Source: Mycolicibacterium sp. TY81
GTDB lineage: Bacteria; Actinomycetota; Actinomycetes; Mycobacteriales; Mycobacteriaceae
Length of the DNA: 64,000 bases
Reading direction: 5' to 3'
Assembly: GCF_018326285.1 (NCBI RefSeq)
Contig: NZ_AP023362.1
Location: 5,518,001 to 5,582,000, forward strand
Each line of letters begins with the position of its first letter. Position 1 is the stretch's first letter. Of the stretch, positions 59,663 through 64,000 are shown in pieces. The position numbers and the translations under genes were made by a program. The notes under the pieces are model-generated. The model ran no database searches and was not told the origin of the DNA. It was given only the letters and a program-made list of their open reading frames with translations.

Positions 59663-59965
59663 CTACAGATGCATTGCTTGGGTCAGCCCTGAGGCGGCGT
59701 TGGTGTCGGTCGAGTCGTAGGCCGCAACCGCGGAGTGCAGCTTTTCAGCAATGCCGTGTTGCTCGGTGCGCAGTGCGGCCATCGCCTTCTGATAGCTGCT
59801 CAGAGCCGCCGCGACGGCCTTGCCCGTGTCGCCCTTCAGTGCCTCACCGAATGAGTCGATGGCGTGCCCGACCGTCTTCTCATGCGACTCGAGATGACCG
59901 ATAGTCTCCTCGAGTTTCGCCACCTGATGCCGCAGCATCTCTGTGTCGACCTTGACTACGTCCAC
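59663..59965 (-). CDS. WXG100-like partner with YxxxD export signal (CFP-10-like)
   Basis: 100 residues starting at GTG 59965 (VDVVKVDTEMLRHQVAKL). The helical hairpin has no tryptophan at the turn; the sequence there is ALKGDTGKAVA, so the WxG motif is reduced to GxxG. The C-terminal flexible tail contains Y83-DST-D87, the ESX export signal. This division of motifs (WxG in one, YxxxD in the other) is that of a heterodimeric EsxA/EsxB pair. First gene of the minus-strand ESX cluster; its promoter lies in 59966-60124. Confidence 0.85.
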   Translation of the reverse strand: MDVVKVDTEMLRHQVAKLEETIGHLESHEKTVGHAIDSFGEALKGDTGKAVAAALSSYQKAMAALRTEQHGIAEKLHSAVAAYDSTDTNAASGLTQAMHL

Positions 59966-60124
59966 GCCGCCCCCTTCACACGACAACCCCGGACCGATTT
60001 TACGCCGGGGCGGTTATCAGTCGTCCCAACAAGGATAGTGGGCCGGAAGAGCGGTTACCTGCACCAAAAGTGTGGGCAGATCGTGCGAGGCGCGTGGCTT
60101 CGCTGACTTTTCGAGTGGCGCGTC

Positions 60125-61822
60125 ATGGCCCCGATAGGATTGGGCTGTCGTCGACAGCACAAGTTTGCGCTTGACGCTGACTGCGGCCCGACATCCATCC
60201 GAAGCAGATACCTAGAGCGATTCTTGCCAGTGGCCTCGACCGATCCTGCACCGAGATTGTGGGTGTCCGAAGACGCTCAGATTGGTGAACTCGTCGCTGG
60301 CTTTGATGCGGTCGCGAACCTGCGCATTCCGTACGGAAAGTTGCCGCCTCGTGCGCGGAGTTTGTACGCATCGCGCTACACAACGTGGTCCGACATCGCC
60401 GAAACGACGATCGCCGAACTGCTTGAATCCCGATCGAGCGGGGTCCGTACCGTCGCGTCGATCGTGGCGGCAGCACATGACGCAGTGAGCCAATTGGCGG
60501 ACTCTGTGGACGGTCCTCAACCGTCGCTTGCAGACGGGCTCGATCGATTGGTGGCTGGCATCGGGGAGCGCGACCACCACGTTCTGCGCGCTCGAGCATG
60601 GGGATCCACTCAAGTCACTCAAGAGCGACTCGCCGAAGAGCTTGGTGTGCACCCGACCTGGTTGTGGCGAAACGAGAGCCGGATTCGGTCGCGCTTCGCG
60701 GAACTACTCAGCGAACCTGGCCACTTTCGGATCCGGCAGTCGGCAGATGAATTGCGCCGCAGGCTCGGCATCTATGTGCCGCGAGAAACAGTCGAGTCAG
60801 AGATTCAGCAGCTGGGGCTAGAGCCGACGAGCGAAGCCGCCCGGCTGTTGCTGTACGTCGCCGGGCCGTACAAGGAGCGTGGGGACTGGTTCGAAGATGC
60901 GTCGCAGGGCGGACTTCGACGGGTCGATGCTTGTGTCCGGAGGCTGTTCCGTGGCGAGCCCGCCCAGACCCTGGAAGCGCTGACTCGGGAACTCGCAGCC
61001 GAAGGGATGCGGCGAGATGCAGTGCCTCCGTATTTGGACACGCTGGCACTGAGCAGGATCGGCGGCGCCTACCTGCCGCCGCGCTCTGGGCTCAGGGCCA
61101 AAATCGTAGCGGCATTGGACGCTGCTGGGCGGCCGATGACTGCCGAAGAAATCAGCGACATGGTGGGGGATTCGGCCAGCGCCAAATCTGTACTGAAAGC
61201 GTTGCACGGCAACGACACATTTAGGCGAACGAGCCGAACTGGATGGGCCTTGGCCGGGTGGAGTTATCCCGAGTACGGCGGCATCGCGCAAGAACTGACC
61301 AACCGTATCGAGGCTGCCGGCGGGCGGATGCCGGTGCGGACGTTGCTTGACGACATGCTCAAGGCATTCCCGGACATCAAGGAAAGCTCAGTCCGTACGT
61401 ACCTGGCGACTCTCGCGTTCGTAACCGAAGGGGGCATGGTGCGTTGCCGAGGCCCCGAAGACGCATGGCCACCAGTACCTTCACTGAGCACCGTGCCTGG
61501 AGCAGTTCGCCAGTCCGACGGCTGCATCGGAATTGCAATCCCAGTGACCGCACACGTTCTCCGAGGCTCGGGCTTGTCGATCGATCCGCCTGTCGCACAG
61601 GCGATTGGTGTGACGCCGGGGAACCGCCGTGACTTCGAAACATCCAGCGGGTCCGTCTCCGTTGCGTGGGCACTGTCCGAGCCCGCTGCGCCCAACATGG
61701 GATCAATTCGCCGCCTCGCCAAGGCCGCTGGAGTTCGCCTTGGTGATTCCCTTGTGCTGATCTTTGACCCAAATGAAGGCGTGCTGCGTGCAGAGCGTGG
61801 CCAACGGAACGAATCGGACTAG
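60125..61822 (+). CDS. Putative DNA-binding protein with alpha-CTD-like and sigma-region-4-like segments
   Basis: 565 residues. Segment ~75-120 (RYTTWSDIAETTIAELLESR, SSGVRTVASIV) resembles the RNA polymerase alpha C-terminal HhH domain. Segment ~175-205 (VTQERLAEELGVHPTWLWRN, ESRIRSRF) resembles a sigma region 4 HTH. Later parts show repeated winged-helix-like stretches: LRAKIVAALDAAGRPMTAEE, ISDMVGDSASAKSVLKALHG, and IAQELTNRIEAAGGRMPVRT with SSVRTYLATL. No enzyme motif. ATG 60125 is used, but starts further in (for example GTG 60231) are possible. It stands alone between the ESX cluster and a potassium-channel gene. Function unknown; transcriptional or defence roles are both open. Confidence 0.6.
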   Translation: MAPIGLGCRRQHKFALDADCGPTSIRSRYLERFLPVASTDPAPRLWVSEDAQIGELVAGFDAVANLRIPYGKLPPRARSLYASRYTTWSDIAETTIAELLESRSSGVRTVASIVAAAHDAVSQLADSVDGPQPSLADGLDRLVAGIGERDHHVLRARAWGSTQVTQERLAEELGVHPTWLWRNESRIRSRFAELLSEPGHFRIRQSADELRRRLGIYVPRETVESEIQQLGLEPTSEAARLLLYVAGPYKERGDWFEDASQGGLRRVDACVRRLFRGEPAQTLEALTRELAAEGMRRDAVPPYLDTLALSRIGGAYLPPRSGLRAKIVAALDAAGRPMTAEEISDMVGDSASAKSVLKALHGNDTFRRTSRTGWALAGWSYPEYGGIAQELTNRIEAAGGRMPVRTLLDDMLKAFPDIKESSVRTYLATLAFVTEGGMVRCRGPEDAWPPVPSLSTVPGAVRQSDGCIGIAIPVTAHVLRGSGLSIDPPVAQAIGVTPGNRRDFETSSGSVSVAWALSEPAAPNMGSIRRLAKAAGVRLGDSLVLIFDPNEGVLRAERGQRNESD

Positions 61823-61834
61823 CTGTCAGGCGGC

Positions 61835-62578
61835 TCAGTTGACCGGAGTTGCATCTCCACTCACCTTGTCACGCAACAACTCCCGCAGTTGCGCGATCTC
61901 ACCTCGCAGGTCTTCGATGTGCGCCGCCGTCACGGCGTCTTGTTTCTGATCGTCGATCGACACGCTCTGCACGATCCATGACGCGATGGTCGCCGTGATC
62001 GAACCGACCAGGCTGATGCCGCCGATCATCATGAGGCTGGCCATGACTCGACCCGTGGTGGTGACGGGGTACATGTCGCCGTAGCCGACGGTGGTGATGG
62101 TGGTCATCGCCCACCACACCGCCAGGCCGAAGCTCGTGATGTGGGCGTCCGGCGCACCGCGTTCGGCTTCGTACACCGCCAGCGCCCCGACGTACACCAA
62201 CAGCACGGCGCCCGAGATGGTGTAGATGATCACCTTGCCGCGAATGGCGTTGCCGATGGCCTTCTGCAGGGCACCGACGAGCACGACCAGCCGGAGTAGA
62301 CGAAGCGGCCGCAGCAGCGGCAGCAGCACGACGGCGAGGTCGACCAGATGCCGGAAGAACCACTGCCTGCGGTCGGGGGCCAGGTAGAGCCGCGCCGCGT
62401 AGTCGGCCGTGAACACCGCCCACGCCAACCAGGTCACCAGGGTCAGAAGCCGGGCGAGCAGGCCCGTCGGCTGGACGAGGACCTCGATGCTGTACGCGGC
62501 CAGGAACAGGGCGGCGACGGCGGCCAGGGGCCACTCCGCGCGGTGTTCCCACCGGTCGAGGCGGTCTTGCGTATCCAC
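61835..62578 (-). CDS. Voltage-gated-type potassium channel
   Basis: 247 residues. Membrane helices S1-S6: WPLAAVAALFLAAYSIEVLV, LLTLVTWLAWAVFTADYAAR, HLVDLAVVLLPLLRPLRLLR (Arg-containing S4-like), IIYTISGAVLLVYVGALAVY, and the pore WWAMTTITTVGYGDMYPVTT with the K+ filter TVGYGD. S6 (MMIGGISLVGSITATIASWI) is followed by a C-terminal coiled-coil (HIEDLRGEIAQLRELLRDKV) that may drive tetramer assembly. GTG 62578 is chosen over an upstream in-frame start with a basic, unconserved-looking extension. Convergent with the preceding gene. Confidence 0.9.
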   Translation of the reverse strand: MDTQDRLDRWEHRAEWPLAAVAALFLAAYSIEVLVQPTGLLARLLTLVTWLAWAVFTADYAARLYLAPDRRQWFFRHLVDLAVVLLPLLRPLRLLRLVVLVGALQKAIGNAIRGKVIIYTISGAVLLVYVGALAVYEAERGAPDAHITSFGLAVWWAMTTITTVGYGDMYPVTTTGRVMASLMMIGGISLVGSITATIASWIVQSVSIDDQKQDAVTAAHIEDLRGEIAQLRELLRDKVSGDATPVN

Positions 62579-62615
62579 GTCAGAAAGTGTGCGGCACCGG
62601 CCGCGATTTCGGAAC

Positions 62616-63515
62616 TCAGTTGACCGTGATCGAGAACCGCGCTGTCGCCGGTCGACCCGGCGCCGCGACGCGGTGGCCGCCACGACGCAGCGCGTCGGTG
62701 GGCGCGGCCATGGGCTCGATGGCCACCAATGCGTCGCCGGGCGGCGCGAACAGCTGCGCGGCGGGGTAGCCGGTTTCGAACGTCACCGTGATCCGGTGGT
62801 CGCCACCGCTGAGGATGAACTGCGCGCCGTCGGGCACCTGGTCGAACCCGTCGTCGTAGGCGGTGTCGCCGAGCGGCGCGGACTGCGCCGGCCACGGTTC
62901 GACAACACCGCACGGCAATCCGCGATCATCGGTCGGCAGGTGCCGCATCGCCGGCGTCTCCAGTACCCAATCCTCACGGGGCACACCCGGAATCGTCAGG
63001 TACGGGTGGTACCCGAAGCACAGCGGCACCGCTGCGGACGCCGACGGCCGGACGGTCGTCTCGACCGACAGGACACGACCCACCAACGTGGCCCGCTGCG
63101 TCAGCACATGCGGGAACGGGAACGACGCCAACAGGCCGGGCCGGTTGAAATCGACTGCGGCGGTGACCGAATTCGCGGACTGCTCGACGATCACCCAACC
63201 CGGGTACGCGGCCAGGACACCGTGCATGGGTGCGCCGTGCGGGTCGGTACGGACACCGCCGGAGCCGGGCGTCAACGTGACGACGCCACCGTCGACGTCA
63301 TATGTGTTGGCGCCCAACCGGTTCGCCCACGGATACAGCAGCGGGATACCCATGGTCTTGGCGTTCGCCAGGTAGGCGTCGAGGCCGCGGCGCTGGCCGA
63401 GGAACTCGAGATCGCCTTCGGCGAACGACGTGCCGATCATGCCGGCACCGGGGACGAACGTCGCCCTCATCGCGGACTCGGGGTCGCGCAAGACGACGGT
63501 GTCGAGTTCGGCCAT
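62616..63515 (-). CDS. Aldose 1-epimerase family protein
   Basis: 299 residues with the galactose-mutarotase beta-sandwich: GMIGTSFAEGDLEFLGQRRG, IPLLYPWANRLGANTYDVDG (substrate Arg), GAPMHGVLAAYPGWVI (catalytic His candidate), FGYHPYLTIPGV (second His) and IEPMAAPTDALRRGG (catalytic Glu). Catalyses anomeric interconversion of aldoses or of sugar phosphates. ATG 63515 gives a normal length. 14 bp separate it from the flavohemoprotein-like gene on the same strand. Confidence 0.88.
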   Translation of the reverse strand: MAELDTVVLRDPESAMRATFVPGAGMIGTSFAEGDLEFLGQRRGLDAYLANAKTMGIPLLYPWANRLGANTYDVDGGVVTLTPGSGGVRTDPHGAPMHGVLAAYPGWVIVEQSANSVTAAVDFNRPGLLASFPFPHVLTQRATLVGRVLSVETTVRPSASAAVPLCFGYHPYLTIPGVPREDWVLETPAMRHLPTDDRGLPCGVVEPWPAQSAPLGDTAYDDGFDQVPDGAQFILSGGDHRITVTFETGYPAAQLFAPPGDALVAIEPMAAPTDALRRGGHRVAAPGRPATARFSITVN

Positions 63516-63529
63516 CGATTCCTCCAGCG

Positions 63530-64000
63530 TCAGTGGGCCAACGGGTCGTGCTGAATACGTTCTGGTGGTGCGCCTTTGGCGATCAGGGCGGCTTTGGTCG
63601 CCGTGACCATCGCGGGCCCGCCGCACAGCAGGATCTGCCGGTCGCCCCAGCTGCCGTAGCTCGTCACGACGTCTGCCAGCAGCCCCGTCTGCCGGACGTG
63701 CAGCCCGCGCGGCGGCGTCACATCGGGATAGTCGGCGGCCCACGGCGGATCGGTGGAGTACTCGGACACCGGCGTGACGGACAGCCACGGATTGGTGGCC
63801 GCGATCTCCCAGAGGACACGCAGGTCGTACAGGTCGCACGGGTAGCGCCCGCCGAAGAACAGGTGCACGCGCGGATTCTCGGCCTCGCGGCACAGATTCA
63901 TCAACAGCGCCCGCAGCGGGGCGAGTCCGGTGCTGCCGGCCACCATGAGCACATCACCGTCGGAACGTGAAACATGCATTCCGCCATGCGGATTGGACAG
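63530..64000 (-). CDS. Flavohemoprotein-like FAD/NAD reductase, C-terminal part
   Basis: The reading frame is open through the window edge (SNPHGG precedes the internal Met at 63979), so the N-terminus is missing. The visible ~156 residues form the NAD-binding half of a ferredoxin-NADP-reductase-type module: DVLMVAGSTGLAPLRALLMN (pyrophosphate loop), RVHLFFGGRYPCDLYDL, and ILLCGGPAMVTATKAALIAK (nicotinamide Cys-Gly), ending PPERIQHDPLAH. The plan fits mycobacterial truncated-globin/FNR fusions such as Rv0385, but the globin part cannot be seen. Confidence 0.8.
   Translation of the reverse strand: MSNPHGGMHVSRSDGDVLMVAGSTGLAPLRALLMNLCREAENPRVHLFFGGRYPCDLYDLRVLWEIAATNPWLSVTPVSEYSTDPPWAADYPDVTPPRGLHVRQTGLLADVVTSYGSWGDRQILLCGGPAMVTATKAALIAKGAPPERIQHDPLAH

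Overview
The window is high-GC actinobacterial DNA. Gene content and order identify a Mycobacterium/Mycolicibacterium-type chromosome. Landmarks in the order known from M. tuberculosis are tRNA-Gly/dcd/udgA (Rv0321-Rv0322 region), aspC and the Fe-S reductase (Rv0337c-Rv0338c), iniR and iniBAC (Rv0339c-Rv0343), lpqJ (Rv0344c) and dnaK-grpE-dnaJ-hspR (Rv0350-Rv0353). Additional genes between these anchors point to a larger environmental genome. No database search was possible; homology calls rest on motifs, architecture and synteny.

Layout. 1-2.5 kb: mobile and decayed DNA, with a frameshifted IS256-type transposase, a frameshifted DUF6933 gene and one intact gene of unknown function. 2.5-6.3 kb: a phiRv1/phiRv2-like prophage remnant (integrase, repressor, excisionase, small overlapping phage genes) beside the 3' end of tRNA-Gly(CCC). 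6.4-18.9 kb: metabolic and envelope genes (dcd, sodC, amt with a GlnR-type box, a membrane-anchored actin-fold-like protein, udgA, a P450, small enzymes, a TetR pair, aspC). 19-22 kb: a large membrane Fe-S oxidoreductase. 22-34 kb: the cell-wall-stress block, with iniR and an Hsp70-like membrane protein divergent from an IniB-like gene and iniB-iniA-iniC, then a DUF4393-DUF445 pair. A repeated CCCTAACG motif occurs in both control regions. 34-45 kb: secreted and lipid-related proteins, a sulfate-binding protein coupled to a SulP permease, a hydrolase/degenerate-ligase fusion and a Baeyer-Villiger-type monooxygenase operon.

45-45.5 kb is a non-coding cluster of about eight copies of a roughly 25-bp repeat, five in one orientation then three inverted, directly upstream of a 13E12-family HNH nuclease gene. 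It is followed by a MocR regulator/MBL enzyme operon divergent from a PNPOx-like gene. 50-54 kb is the dnaK operon with two HAIR operators for HspR. 54-60 kb, on the opposite strand, is an ESX substrate cluster: two WXG100-type proteins, an EspC-like YxxxD protein, an anchored protein with a duplicated ectodomain, a 791-residue WxG/proline-rich protein and a translationally coupled unknown. It lies beside hspR where M. tuberculosis carries PPE7/PPE8.

The end (60-64 kb) holds a putative DNA-binding protein with alpha-CTD-like and sigma-region-4-like segments, a potassium channel, an aldose 1-epimerase and the C-terminal part of a flavohemoprotein-like reductase cut by the window edge. The strongest candidates for new biology are the repeat cluster, the ESX effector-type operon, the shared IniR-region motif, the hydrolase/pseudo-ligase fusion and the alpha-CTD/sigma-like protein.
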